Shown one piece after another: positions 16,218 to 24,772 of a stretch of DNA of 64,000 nucleotides (within the stretch, counting starts at the first letter, position 1; every line of letters starts with the position of its first letter). This stretch comes from Nonomuraea basaltis. GTDB taxonomy: Bacteria > Actinomycetota > Actinomycetes > Streptosporangiales > Streptosporangiaceae. Made by a program: the position numbers and the translations under genes. The DNA is taken from positions 1 to 64,000 of the forward strand of contig NZ_VCJS01000051.1 of the NCBI RefSeq assembly GCF_005893125.1, read 5' to 3'. Under the pieces are notes generated by a model. That model was given only the letters and a program-made list of their open reading frames with translations. It made no database searches and had not been told where the DNA came from.

Positions 16218-17783
16218 CTAAGTCGCCGACGGCAGCGTCGCCTTGACGGTCCAGCCCCCGGCCTGCCGAGGGCCGGCGATCAGCCGTCCGCCCCAGCGTT
16301 CAGCGCGTTCGCGCATCGACACAAGCCCGAGTCTGTCCTGACGAGTCGCTGCCGCCCCGCCTGGCGCCACGACCGGTCCGGACCCGTCGTCCGATATCTC
16401 GATGAGCAGGCCGTCCCCATCATCCGTTGTGAAGCGGATGTCCACCGAGGTCGCCCGGGCGTGCTTCACCACGTTGTGCAGCGCCTCCTGGACAATGCGA
16501 TAGACGTCCTCCTGAAGGTCGATGCCGCCGTTCGGCTCGAGGTCGGATAGGGCCTGCACGCGTACCGCGATGCCGGTCCTGGTCTCCAGACTCGCCGCGT
16601 GCGCGCGGACAGCGTCGATCAGGGACTGCTCGCCGAGATCCAGCGGGCGCAGCTCGAACACCAGCCTGCGCAGATCGGCCAGCGCGCTCTCGGAGAGCTG
16701 GGCGATCTCTTCCGCGGCGCCGTAAACGGCGGCAGGGTCGGTGCCGGAGCGGTCGAGCTCGGCACGAAGTGCTCTGGCCTGCATGCGCATGGAGAACAGT
16801 TGCTGAACCGCCGAGTCGTGCAACTCACGGGCAAGCCGCCGACGCTCCTGCTCCTGTGCTTGGGACCGGGTCTGGGAGAGCAGGGAGGCGGTGTCGATGG
16901 CGACCGCTGCATGATCGGCCATCGCCTCGAGAAAGGCCAGCGAGTTCGAGCAGGGATCTTCGCCGGGAACGTAATAGGTGTTGATCACACCGACGGTGCG
17001 CTCTCGCACGATCATCGGCAGGGACACGAAGCCATCCCAGCCGGGGCGATCCATGATCTCATGAAGCGGAGCCCAGCGCGGGTCCGCCATGATGGCGGCC
17101 TTGCGGTGCCCGACCACGATCGGTCTCCCGGTCTTGATGGCCTCGAGGAACAGGACGAGAGCCCCTCTCCGGCGGCAGGCACTCAGTCGTTCGATGAAAT
17201 CGGGGGCGTCTCCGAAGCCCGCCATCCCCAGCACCCGCAGGTCGTCCGCGGGGTCGTCCACGGCAAGGATCTGAACGGCCGCGATGTTGGCGGTCACCAC
17301 GATCTCGTGTGCCACCGCATCGAGGGTCGCGCGCAGGGAGCCGGAGTCGGCGACGCTCGACGCCGCTCGGGTGATGGCGGCCAGCCGCTCCTGCTGACGT
17401 CGCACTTCGGTCACATCGCTGAACCACACCGCATATCCGGCGCCAGGCACCGGGGAAATACGGTACTCAAGGTCGCAACGGCGTCCATCAGGAGCCGGCC
17501 ACGCGACGGTGCGGCGTGCGGGTGAGCGGTTTCGGTCCACAGCGGTGACGAACGGAGCGGTCCGTCCTATCAGGTCCACGGCGGGAAGGCCGAGCACCTG
17601 CGTGGCGGCCTCGTTGACCATGACGAAGCGGCCGTCCATGTCGAGCAGGGCCAAGCCGTCCGCGGACACTTCCACGAGTGTCTGCAGGGTCAGCTCGGCT
17701 GTCTGCAGGGTCAGCTCGGCGGTCGGGCCCTTCGGGTCGGTGAGGATTGGCGGGTCCACGGCTTGAGGCACGCTCCCCATCAT
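16218..17783 (-). CDS. PAS-GAF sensor histidine kinase (NarL-partner type)
   Basis: 521 residues, soluble. Order: a PAS domain (about 45-150, SADGLALLDMDGRFVMVNEA), a GAF domain (about 170-320, including VSLPMIVRERTVGVINTYY), the HisKA_3 dimerisation helix with the phospho-His in RRRLARELHDSAVQQLFSM, and a HATPase domain (IVQEALHNVVKHARAT; DRLGLVSMRERAERWGG). The reading frame continues far upstream, but the PAS homology and the ATG pair at 17780-17783 mark the start. There is no membrane segment, so it should sense something in the cytoplasm, perhaps a small aromatic molecule through PAS or GAF (inference). Its N-terminal linker contains a 21-bp tandem duplication. Confidence 0.9.
   Translation of the reverse strand: MMGSVPQAVDPPILTDPKGPTAELTLQTAELTLQTLVEVSADGLALLDMDGRFVMVNEAATQVLGLPAVDLIGRTAPFVTAVDRNRSPARRTVAWPAPDGRRCDLEYRISPVPGAGYAVWFSDVTEVRRQQERLAAITRAASSVADSGSLRATLDAVAHEIVVTANIAAVQILAVDDPADDLRVLGMAGFGDAPDFIERLSACRRRGALVLFLEAIKTGRPIVVGHRKAAIMADPRWAPLHEIMDRPGWDGFVSLPMIVRERTVGVINTYYVPGEDPCSNSLAFLEAMADHAAVAIDTASLLSQTRSQAQEQERRRLARELHDSAVQQLFSMRMQARALRAELDRSGTDPAAVYGAAEEIAQLSESALADLRRLVFELRPLDLGEQSLIDAVRAHAASLETRTGIAVRVQALSDLEPNGGIDLQEDVYRIVQEALHNVVKHARATSVDIRFTTDDGDGLLIEISDDGSGPVVAPGGAAATRQDRLGLVSMRERAERWGGRLIAGPRQAGGWTVKATLPSAT
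17679..17720 (-). repeat. Exact 21-bp tandem duplication inside the kinase gene
   Basis: The 21-bp unit occupying 17679-17699 is repeated exactly at 17700-17720, so the protein reads AELTLQT twice in a row just before the PAS domain. It is in frame and adds seven residues to a linker helix. This could be a recent slippage event or a normal spacer. Confidence 0.9.
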
Positions 17784-17979
17784 CGGCCCGGGTCTTACTC
17801 CACGCCAACCCCTCCCAGCGGAAACGTGCTGCTCATGAGGGGTCTGCGCCGGCCGTCCCCCGAGAACGTCGGCGTCTCGGCCGGGGCGGGGCCCGGCCCC
17901 GGCACGACAGGTTCGCCGGGGAGCCCACCGCCACCCGGCCGCGATCATGGACTTCGGAGGCGGCCACGCAGAGCACGCC

Positions 17980-18204
17980 GGTAGCCGCCGAAGGATCGTT
18001 GCGCGGCTTCGTCTCCCAACTCGGGGTGGCCGGCGCCCCTGGCCTCGACCTGCCCGGCCCGGACGTCGCGCGGATCGCCGAGGGCTACGGCATACCTCGC
18101 GACGCCTGTCCGACGGGAAGGAATTGGCCGCAGAGCTGGCCAATGCCGCACCGGGGTGCGGGCCGCGACTGCTGGAGGTGCCGGAGACCCGCCCGCTGGG
18201 GTGA
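17980..18204 (+). pseudogene. C-terminal remnant of a ThDP-dependent decarboxylase (benzoylformate decarboxylase-like)
   Basis: In one frame the plus strand reads VSQLGVAGAPGLDLPGPD and then VARIAEGYGIP. One base-shift later, near 18105-18115, another frame reads LSDGKELAAELANAAPGCG and then PRLLEVPET before the stop at 18204. Joined, these match the end of thiamine-diphosphate decarboxylases of the benzoylformate decarboxylase/acetolactate synthase family (the 'PGLDLPG...ALA.GYG...LLEV' pattern). The catalytic part is absent, so this is a frameshifted tail. It lies in the 585-bp gap between the kinase and the MHS transporter and hints that the locus once held one more aromatic-acid enzyme. 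Confidence 0.6.
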
Positions 18205-18368
18205 TTTCTCACGCGAAGTGCGACAGATGACGTAGACGGACCGCCACAGAAGACCCACGACCATCCGTGGCGGCCGATCTACATTCTGTACAACGGTGAG
18301 ACTTCCGTAACACAGGGAGATCTCAGAGACACACCCCCCGGCCCTCCGCCTGTCTTAGGAGCACCACC

Positions 18369-19697
18369 GTGGCTTCAACCACCGTCACCGGTCGACCGTC
18401 GACGAAGGGGCTCTTCGCGGCCAGCTTCGTCGGCACGTCCATCGAGTGGTACGACTACTACATCTTCGGCACCGCTGCGGCGCTGGTGTTCGGCAGCCTG
18501 TTCTTCCCGAACTCCTCCAGTACGGCCGGCACCCTCGCGGCCTTCGCCACCTTCGCGGTCGGATTCGTCGCCCGCCCGATCGGCGCCGCGATCATCGGTC
18601 ACTTCGGCGACCGGATCGGCCGCAAGTCGATGCTGATCCTCACCCTGATGCTGACCGGCGGGGCGACCTTCCTGATCGGCCTTCTGCCCACCTACACCGC
18701 CATCGGCATCGGGGCACCACTACTGCTGGTCGTCCTGCGGCTCGTGCAGGGCTTCGGCCTGGGGGGCGAGTGGGGCGGCGCCATCCTGATCGCCACCGAA
18801 CGCGCCTCGCCGCGCCGCCGCGCTGTCTATGGCAGCTTCGCCCAGTTCGGCGTGCCGATGGGGGTGCTCACCTCGAACCTGGCGTTCCTCGCCGTCTCCG
18901 GCCTGTCCGACGACGCCTTCCTGTCGTACGGCTGGCGCATCCCCTTCCTCCTCAGCCTGGTGCTGGTGATCCTCGGGCTCGTGGTCCGCGGCCGGCTGCA
19001 GGACGCGCCCGAGTTCGAGCGGGTCAAGCAGCAGAACGCCATCAGCAAGGTGCCCTTCGCCGAGCTGGTCCGGCGGCAGCCGCGCAACCTGGTGCTGGCC
19101 GGCCTGGCCGCGATCGCGCCGCCTGCGGTCGGCTACACCGTGATCGTCTACATGCTCACGTACGGCACGACCGTGGTGGGCTTCCAGCGCAGCACGCTGC
19201 TCACGCTGATCCTGGCCTCCACCGTGTTGTGGATCGGCACGATCTTCGCGTCGGCGGCCCTATCCGACCGGTTCGGCTCCAAGCGGCTGTACATCCTGGG
19301 CGCGCTGACCGCCGTACTCTGGCCGTTGCCGATGTTCGGCCTGGTCAACACGGGTGACGCGGGCATGGCGCTGCTGGCGTTCACCGTTGCCGCGATCGTG
19401 CAGGGCATCATGGCCGGCGCCCAGGGCGGTCTGTTCACCGAGATCTTCGACGTGCGCTTCCGGTACAGCGGGATCTCCATCGCCTACACGATCGGTGGCG
19501 TGATCGGCGGTGCACTCACACCCATCGTGGCGACCACCCTGTTCGCGGCGTACCGGTCCTCGACCGCGATCGCCCTGTATGTGGCCGCGTTGTCGCTGGT
19601 CAGCTTGGTGTCCGTGCTCGGTGTCCGGAAGATCGACATGCCGGAGGAGGAGGTCGCGGAGAACGCCGAGCGAAAGACACCGACATCTTCCAGCTAG
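18369..19697 (+). CDS. MHS-family major facilitator transporter
   Basis: 442-residue membrane protein with 12 predicted transmembrane segments. Family marks: GTSIEWYDYYIFGTAAAL in the first helix, GHFGDRIGRKSML in the 2-3 loop, and GFGLGGEWGGAILIATERA, which is diagnostic of the metabolite:H+ symporter (MHS) group containing shikimate, citrate, proline/betaine and some aromatic-acid carriers. The GTG at 18369 starts the protein just before the first helix. Alone on its strand, but next to the aromatic O-demethylation cluster and its regulators, so it may import the aromatic substrate; this is inference. Confidence 0.88.
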   Translation: MASTTVTGRPSTKGLFAASFVGTSIEWYDYYIFGTAAALVFGSLFFPNSSSTAGTLAAFATFAVGFVARPIGAAIIGHFGDRIGRKSMLILTLMLTGGATFLIGLLPTYTAIGIGAPLLLVVLRLVQGFGLGGEWGGAILIATERASPRRRAVYGSFAQFGVPMGVLTSNLAFLAVSGLSDDAFLSYGWRIPFLLSLVLVILGLVVRGRLQDAPEFERVKQQNAISKVPFAELVRRQPRNLVLAGLAAIAPPAVGYTVIVYMLTYGTTVVGFQRSTLLTLILASTVLWIGTIFASAALSDRFGSKRLYILGALTAVLWPLPMFGLVNTGDAGMALLAFTVAAIVQGIMAGAQGGLFTEIFDVRFRYSGISIAYTIGGVIGGALTPIVATTLFAAYRSSTAIALYVAALSLVSLVSVLGVRKIDMPEEEVAENAERKTPTSSS

Positions 19698-19873
19698 CGA
19701 TAGCGGCATGGGACCTCGATCGGCTCGTCACCAGCGGGCTGAGACCGAACGCCGGTAGCGGCCGGGCGCGATGCTGAAACGGGCAGCGCCCGGACACGTC
19801 ACCCTCCTTGCCGTCGCGGTAGCGCTTGACGACGGTGTCGCCGGGGACCTCCATCGCGTGGGCGTTCTGGAAG

Positions 19874-20446
19874 TCAGGTATTCAGCGATCTTTGCACGGC
19901 GGCATCCACCAGCTCGTGGATCTCCTGCTCGGTGAAGATGTCGGGCAGCGTCAGCCGCTCCACGATGAGCCAGTTCAGCGTGAGGTAGAGGAGTACCACC
20001 GAGGTCGAGTCGCCGGGCAGGCCCGAGGCGGCGTGGTAGCCGATGTTGGCGTCGATGTCCTCCCGGATGCGCTTGGTCAGCACGGCGCGCAGCTCGGGGC
20101 GCCGGGCGGACTCCAGCCGGAGCTCGAGCAGAGCCAGGTAGCCGGAGTTGAAGGCGGAGACCCGATCCACCAGCTCGTGCATGAGCTCGGCATAGCGGGC
20201 TTCGTCCTGCACGCCCTCCCGGCTCCGGGTGATCGTGGCCTCGTCGGGCAGCAACCGCTCATAGATACGCCCGCCGACCTGGGTGAACAGGTCGTCGCGG
20301 TTGGCGAAGTAGTTGGAGGCCGTGCCCGTGGGCACGGTCGCCTCCGCATCGACGGCCCGGAAGGTCAGGCCCCGCGCTCCCTCCCTGGCCAGCACCTCGA
20401 TGGCCGCATCGATCAGCGCCTGCCGCCGCTCGGGATTGCTTCGCAC
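19874..20446 (-). CDS. TetR-family transcriptional regulator
   Basis: 190 residues when started at the GTG at 20446, which has GGAG nine bases ahead. A longer frame from 20479 would add eleven residues encoded inside the operator and looks less likely. N-terminal helix-turn-helix: ALIDAAIEVLAREGARGLTF and then TVPTGTASNYFANRDDLF. The C-terminal ligand domain is unassigned. It is divergent from the DHFR-like gene, and twin palindromes lie between the two, so self-regulation and control of the neighbour are likely. The region 19698-19873 downstream holds no gene that I recognise. Confidence 0.88.
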   Translation of the reverse strand: MRSNPERRQALIDAAIEVLAREGARGLTFRAVDAEATVPTGTASNYFANRDDLFTQVGGRIYERLLPDEATITRSREGVQDEARYAELMHELVDRVSAFNSGYLALLELRLESARRPELRAVLTKRIREDIDANIGYHAASGLPGDSTSVVLLYLTLNWLIVERLTLPDIFTEQEIHELVDAAVQRSLNT

Positions 20447-20462
20447 TTGACACCACTCCAGT

Positions 20463-20503
20463 TGTAGTACTACATTCAAACCACTCCAAACATAGTACTA
20501 CAT
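20463..20503. promoter_or_regulatory. Twin palindromic operators between TetR and the DHFR-like gene
   Basis: TGTAGTACTACA at 20463-20474 is a perfect 12-bp palindrome. A second copy, ATAGTACTACAT at 20492-20503, shares the perfect core TAGTACTA; the centres are 28 bp apart. Both lie between the divergent starts, in the position expected for TetR autoregulation. Confidence 0.7.
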
Positions 20504-20518
20504 TGGGAGTTGATCGGT

Positions 20519-21091
20519 ATGCGAAAGCTCGTGTACTACGTCGGCGTCTCGCTCGACGGCTACATCGCAGGCCCCAACGCCGAGTTCGACTTCTACCCGC
20601 TGTCGGACGAGATGGCCGCCTGGATCAACAGCCGCTACCCTGAGACGCTCCCCACCCACGTCCGCAAGCTCGTCGGCCTCGACGGCGTGCCCAACAAGGT
20701 CTTCGACACGCTGGTGATGGGCCGCGGCACCTACGAGCCGGCTCTGGACGTCCCCACCACCAGCCCCTACTCCCACCTGCGCCAGTACGTCGTCTCCAGC
20801 ACGCTGAAGATCGACGATCCGACGGTGGAGGTGGAGACCGGCGACGCGATCGAGCTCGTCCAGCGGCTGAAGGCGGAGGACACCGGCATGGACATCTACC
20901 TCTGCGGCGGCGGCAAGCTCGCCGCCTCCCTGCTCCCGGAGATCGACGAGATCATCCTCAAGAGCTACCCCGTGGTGGCGGGCACGGGCATCCCGATGTT
21001 CTCCGGAGAGTTCCGCCCCACCCTGTTCACCCCCACCCGGCGCGAGTCCTTCGACAACGGCGCCCAGGTCACCTGGCTCACCAGAGCATAG
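20519..21091 (+). CDS. Dihydrofolate reductase-fold protein (RibD C-terminal domain family)
   Basis: 190 residues of the RibD/YwjB-type DHFR fold. Seen: LVYYVGVSLDGYIAGPNAEF at the start, VFDTLVMGRGTYEPAL, MDIYLCGGGKLAASLLPEID, and ILKSYPVVAGTGIPMFSG. The family binds NADPH, but most members have no known substrate. The ATG at 20519 has GGGAG nine bases ahead; a TTG three codons earlier is poorer. Divergent from and presumably repressed by the TetR at 19874-20446. A 52-codon small gene follows 17 bp later and may be co-transcribed. Confidence 0.88.
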   Translation: MRKLVYYVGVSLDGYIAGPNAEFDFYPLSDEMAAWINSRYPETLPTHVRKLVGLDGVPNKVFDTLVMGRGTYEPALDVPTTSPYSHLRQYVVSSTLKIDDPTVEVETGDAIELVQRLKAEDTGMDIYLCGGGKLAASLLPEIDEIILKSYPVVAGTGIPMFSGEFRPTLFTPTRRESFDNGAQVTWLTRA

Positions 21092-21108
21092 AACCGCAAG
21101 GAGGAAGC

Positions 21109-21267
21109 ATGCCTATCAAACTCCCCGCCTCGATCACCCAGGCCAAGGCCGACCACCAGGCCCGGTCGCCGCACCGGCACGAGCACCCGGCGCGCGACCT
21201 CAAGCCCACGGGCCGGACCGACCTCCCCCGCCGCCCGACCGCCGCACCCCGCCGCAGCGGGTACTGA
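21109..21267 (+). CDS. Small basic protein, 52 residues, unknown
   Basis: Starts MPIKLPASITQAKADHQ and ends RRSGY; rich in Arg, Pro and His, with no hydrophobic segment. A textbook ribosome site, AAGGAGGA, lies at good spacing before the ATG at 21109, and the gene follows the DHFR-like gene by 17 bp. That signal is the main evidence that it is translated. I recognise no family. Confidence 0.5.
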   Translation: MPIKLPASITQAKADHQARSPHRHEHPARDLKPTGRTDLPRRPTAAPRRSGY

Positions 21268-21917
21268 GCGGGCCGGGACGGTGTCCTCGATGGGCGTCCC
21301 GGTGCCGGCTAGTACGGTCCCGCGAGTCGGCGCGTATTGTGCCGGGGAGCCGCGTTCAGGGGTGTGGCAGGGCTCCCCACATGCCTGCCGCACACCTCGC
21401 GGCGCCGCGACACTTGAGGGCATGACACGTGCGCAGCAGACCGCCGGCGGGGGCACCGACCCTCCCCTGAGGCGGGGCGGACGTCCATGTCCTGCAGCGG
21501 CGCGTTGAAGTCGTAACCGTCGTCATCGGAAGCGGCACACGTTGCGAAGAAGACGCGAAGAAGTATCCCGTCTGGGGAGATCTGACGGAGGTTCGCCGCT
21601 CTATCTGTGATCATCGGATCTCGGCTGCGGCGTGGCCCTACGCTCGGGGCGTGGACATCGTCATGAGGCTCGTCCGGCGGAGAATACCGCCCCTGGCCGC
21701 CCTCGTCGCCGTCCCCGGGGCGGACGGGTTCCTCGTCCGCCTGCCGCGCACCAAGATCCTGCCGTACGTGGACGGCCGGCTGGCGACGGTCTCCTGATCG
21801 GGCTGCCGGAAGGACTCGCGGCCCCTTGGCATGTGGAGGCCGTGGCCGAAGCTGATCCGGGGATGAATGATCACTGTTGAGATCACGCCACGGCATTCTC
21901 CAGGCACACTGACATTC
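21268..21917. other. 650-bp stretch without an assignable gene
   Basis: CCGGGACG (21273-21280) and CGTCCCGG (21295-21302) form an 8-bp stem with a 14-nt loop just after the small gene and may be its terminator. Bases 21652-21798 read as a 48-codon GTG-started frame (VDIVMRLVRRRIPPLAA at the start) with no family match and no clear ribosome site. Nothing else is supported. Confidence 0.4.
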
Positions 21918-22230
21918 ATGAGCCGACTGGAGACCGAACGCCTCATCATGCGACCTCTCACGGGAGAAGACTTCCACGACTACGCCGCCATGCTGTCCGA
22001 TCCAGAGGTAGCCGGAGGGCTGGCCGAGGCGGTGAGCACCTCGCCCGCGGACGCCTGGCGGAGCCTGGCCACCTTCATCGGCCACCGGGAGATCCGCGGC
22101 TACTCCCACTGGGCGCTGGTGGAGAAGGTCACCGGCGAGTTCGTGGGCCGGGCCGGACCTTGGCAGCCGTACGGATTCCCTGGGCTGGGCATCGGCTGGT
22201 GTCTGGCCCGCAAGCACTGGGGCAAGGGCT
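21918..22230 (+). pseudogene. Truncated GNAT acetyltransferase
   Basis: The ATG at 21918 opens a RimJ/RimL-type GNAT: MSRLETERLIMRPLTGEDF, then SHWALVEKVTGEFVGRAGPW and GIGWCLARKHWGKGY. The last is the start of the acetyl-CoA loop, after which GNATs continue with an 'A.EA....' helix. Here homology stops dead at the GKGY codons (about 22230) and cytochrome P450 sequence begins in another frame. The C-terminal third is lost, so the protein cannot be active. Confidence 0.8.
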
Positions 22231-23130
22231 ATCACCTCGGTGTTCACCCGGCGCAGGGTCGAGAAGCTCGCCCCCGGGATCCAGCAGATGACCGGCGACC
22301 TGCTCGACGTGCTCGACGGGCAGGACGTGGCGGACCTCGTCCCCGCCCTCGCGGTCCCGCTGCCGATCAACGTCATCTGCGAGCTGATCGGCATCCCCAC
22401 GGAGGCCAGACCCGATTTCCGGAGCTGGACCCCGTTGATCGTGTCGCCGGACATCCACGGCTTCGAGGACTACCAGCGGGCCGCGCTGTCGATGCTCGCG
22501 TACACCCGCGGCCTGATCGAGGAGAAGCGACGTGAGCCGCGCGACGACCTCCTCTCGGACCTGATCGCCGCCCGCGACGGCGAGCACATGCTCTCCGAGG
22601 ACGAGCTGACCTCGATGGTCTACCTCCTGGTCATCGCGGGGCACGAGACGACCGCCCACCTGATCGCCAACGGCGTGCGCGCGCTGCTCACGCATCCCGG
22701 CCGGCTCGCCCTGGTGCGCGAGCGGCCTGAGCTGCTCGAACCGGCGATCGAGGAGATGCTGCGCTACGACGGCCCGCTGCAGAACACGATGCCGTACTGG
22801 ACCGCCGAGCCCGTCGAGGTCGGCGACGTCACGATCCCCGCCGGCGAGCTGGTGATCATGGCCCTGACCGCGGCCAATCGCGACCCCGCGCAGTTCCCGG
22901 CGGCGACGTGCTCGACATCACCCGCGAGGCGCCCGCGCACACCGCGTTCGGGCACGGCCTGCACTACTGCGTCGGCGCGCCACTTGCGCGTGCCGAAGCG
23001 CGCATCGCCCTCGGCATGCTCTTCAACCGCTACCCCGCCCTGCGCCTGGCCGTTCCCGCCGGCACCCTCACCAGGGGCCCCGTCGCTGCTGATCAACGGC
23101 CTGGACGCCCTCCCGGTGCACCTGCGCTAA
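22226..23130 (+). pseudogene. Truncated and frameshifted cytochrome P450
   Basis: P450 homology starts abruptly at SVFTRRRVEKLAPGIQ, about 90 residues into a normal protein. It continues with LLVIAGHETTAHLIANG (oxygen-binding I helix) and AIEEMLRYD (ExxR), and ends LLINGLDALPVHL. Near 22897 the frame is lost: NRDPAQFP in one frame is continued as GGDVLDITREAPAHTAFGHG and LHYCVGAPLAR (heme Cys loop) in another. Near 23080 it returns to the first frame. The two shifts compensate, so sequencing error is conceivable for them, but the missing N-terminus fused to a GNAT fragment shows real decay. The gap 23131-23515 holds no convincing gene. Confidence 0.82.
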
Positions 23131-23515
23131 GAACTCCCAGAAAGCCGAGCGGCGGCGCGCCTCCGGAGTCAGCCCGGGCCGGGTGAGCAATGACCGAGCA
23201 GAAAGTGGTCTTACCCCTGGACAGCCGGCCCGGCGATGGTATCCGTGGGCCTTACGCGGGTCTTGGCTCGGCCGGACCTGATCTCATATGGCACCCGGCA
23301 GGGCTCGAACGAATCGAGACGTGAGATGAAGGCTGCTCGGATGCTGCGTGCGCTGATCGACCTGGCGGGGACGGCCGTCATCGTCGCTCTGACCTGTACG
23401 TCTCCACACCGGCATGTGAATCGGCGTCGGCCGGACGCCGAACGTCACGCCAACGGTGGTCATTGACCTGTCCCGCACGCGCGGCAGTACAGACTGAAGT
23501 CACTTGGAGGGCAGA

Positions 23516-23680
23516 TTGGACGGCTACGACTACATCGTCGTAGGCGGCGGAACCGCCGGGTGCGTGATGGCCGCGCGGCTTTCCGAGAACGCCGACGCCC
23601 GCGTGCTCCTGCTGGAGGCGGGAAGCGCCCGGCCGCTGGAGGCCATGCCTGTGCCCTCGGCATGGCTGAGCGTCTGCGAT
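23516..23680 (+). pseudogene. N-terminal fragment of a GMC-type flavin oxidoreductase
   Basis: A TTG start with GGAGG close before it opens DGYDYIVVGGGTAGCVMAAR, followed by LSENADARVLLLEAGSARPLE-like sequence interrupted at the usual place. This is the FAD-binding Rossmann start of glucose-methanol-choline oxidoreductases (normally 500-550 residues). Homology ends at about 23675 (AMPVPSAWLSV) and the frame stops at 23779 after unrelated residues. Only about 55 residues remain. Confidence 0.72.
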
Positions 23681-24321
23681 TCTCTATGTTTGCCTGAGGA
23701 TTTCCGGCATTCCGGGCGGGCGTGGCGCGTGGCGGGCCGCCTCCGTACCCTCCCAGGGGGAGTACGGGGGTGGCCGTGACACGGCGGAAGCCGGTCCGGT
23801 GGTGAGGATCGCGTACAGGCCCTGTACGCCCCGCCGGTGGGCGGGGTGCCTGGGGTGCCTGGCCCGCCGGACGCTGTCCCGTCCCGGGCGTGCCGGGGGC
23901 GGGGCGGGCACCGTGCGCCGGTCGGGCACACGGCTGAACGTCTTGGTGCGGCTGGCCTGCCGCCGTTTGGGGGTCGGCCGGGCCTTGTTGCTGGCCCGGG
24001 CCGGCGGGCGCGGATGCACATCGGTGCCGGTGCGGCGGGCTCGCCGTGCCGCCCGGGTGGGCCTTGTCCTGCGGCGCGCCCGGGTCACGTTGCCCTCCGC
24101 CACCACCGTGATGCTGCGCACGCCGGTGGCCGCCTCGGTGCGGGTGTGCTGCTGGGCGAGCAGGCCGCGGACGGCGATCCGCTCGACCACCTCGCTGGCC
24201 CGCTCCGCCGTCATCGTCACTGGGCTGCTCGCGCTGGCCTGCCTGCTTTTCCAGGGGCACGACGCGACAAGGCTAGGGAGCGGCCGGGCGACGCGACGAA
24301 GGCCCTGCCGCCCTGGCTCCG
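23681..24321. other. Extremely GC-rich stretch, no gene assigned
   Basis: This 640-bp stretch is open in several frames on both strands because stop codons are rare in such GC-rich DNA. The best minus-strand reading (about 23684-24214) begins MTAERASEVVERIAVRGLL and then becomes Arg/Pro/Thr-rich low complexity with no fold I recognise and no ribosome site. I do not support a gene, but a degraded one is possible. Confidence 0.4.
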
Positions 24322-24711
24322 TCAGAGCCTGGCCGACGGGACGTCAAGGATGTCGGCGAGGGTGATCGCACTCAGCAGGCGATCCTCGTGGGCCCGTAAC
24401 TCGGCCCAGATCTGGGCCAGCGGCGCGGCAGCCTTCGGCAGGGGCCGGCCGATCGGTTCGATCCCTTCGGTGATGCGGATGACGTCGGCGAGGGCGATCT
24501 CCCCGGCGGGGCGGGCCAGCCAGTAGCCGCCCTCCGGGCCGCGCTGGCTGTGGATGAGGCCGGCCCGGCGGAGCTGGAGCAGGATGTTGTCGCAGAAGCG
24601 GCGGGGGATCTCCTGAGAGACGGCGACCGCTTCGGCGTGTACCGGGCCGTCGGCCTCGGCCAGGACGAGCATGGCGGTGAGCGCGTACTGGGTTCTGGCG
24701 GAGATTCTCAT
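24322..24711 (-). CDS. Rrf2-family transcriptional regulator
   Basis: 129-residue winged-helix regulator. Typical Rrf2 pattern: MRISARTQYALTAMLVLAEA, EAVAVSQEIPRRFCDNILLQ, then LRRAGLIHSQRGPEGGYWLA and EIALADVIRITEG. It has only one Cys (Cys40 region), so it lacks the three-Cys iron-sulfur site of IscR/NsrR-type members and probably senses something else, perhaps a sulfur metabolite. It lies 61 bp after the TauE-type exporter gene on the same strand, an arrangement common for sulfite/sulfur export. Confidence 0.9.
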   Translation of the reverse strand: MRISARTQYALTAMLVLAEADGPVHAEAVAVSQEIPRRFCDNILLQLRRAGLIHSQRGPEGGYWLARPAGEIALADVIRITEGIEPIGRPLPKAAAPLAQIWAELRAHEDRLLSAITLADILDVPSARL

Positions 24712-24772
24712 AGGTGTGAAAGCACCACAGGCCCGGCCCTGGTGCGCGGCCGGGCCTGGTGCGTGTGGCCCC

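Noticed and set aside
19600..19873. A minus-strand frame with EVPGDTVVKRYRDGKEGDV
   Set aside because: Looks slightly protein-like, but it overlaps the transporter end, lacks a start signal and I cannot match it to a family.
20463..20503. Twin palindromes considered as ends of an insertion sequence
   Set aside because: They are in the same orientation relative to a TetR start and lie between divergent genes with no transposase; operator function is the simpler reading.
21652..21798. A 48-codon GTG-started frame in the 21.3-21.9 kb gap
   Set aside because: No ribosome site, no family and strongly basic composition; left as unassigned.
23236..23466. A 76-codon plus-strand frame containing MKAARMLRALIDLAGTAVIV
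   Set aside because: The hydrophobic part could be a signal or membrane segment, but there is no good ribosome site and the rest is Arg/His-rich; not enough to call a gene.
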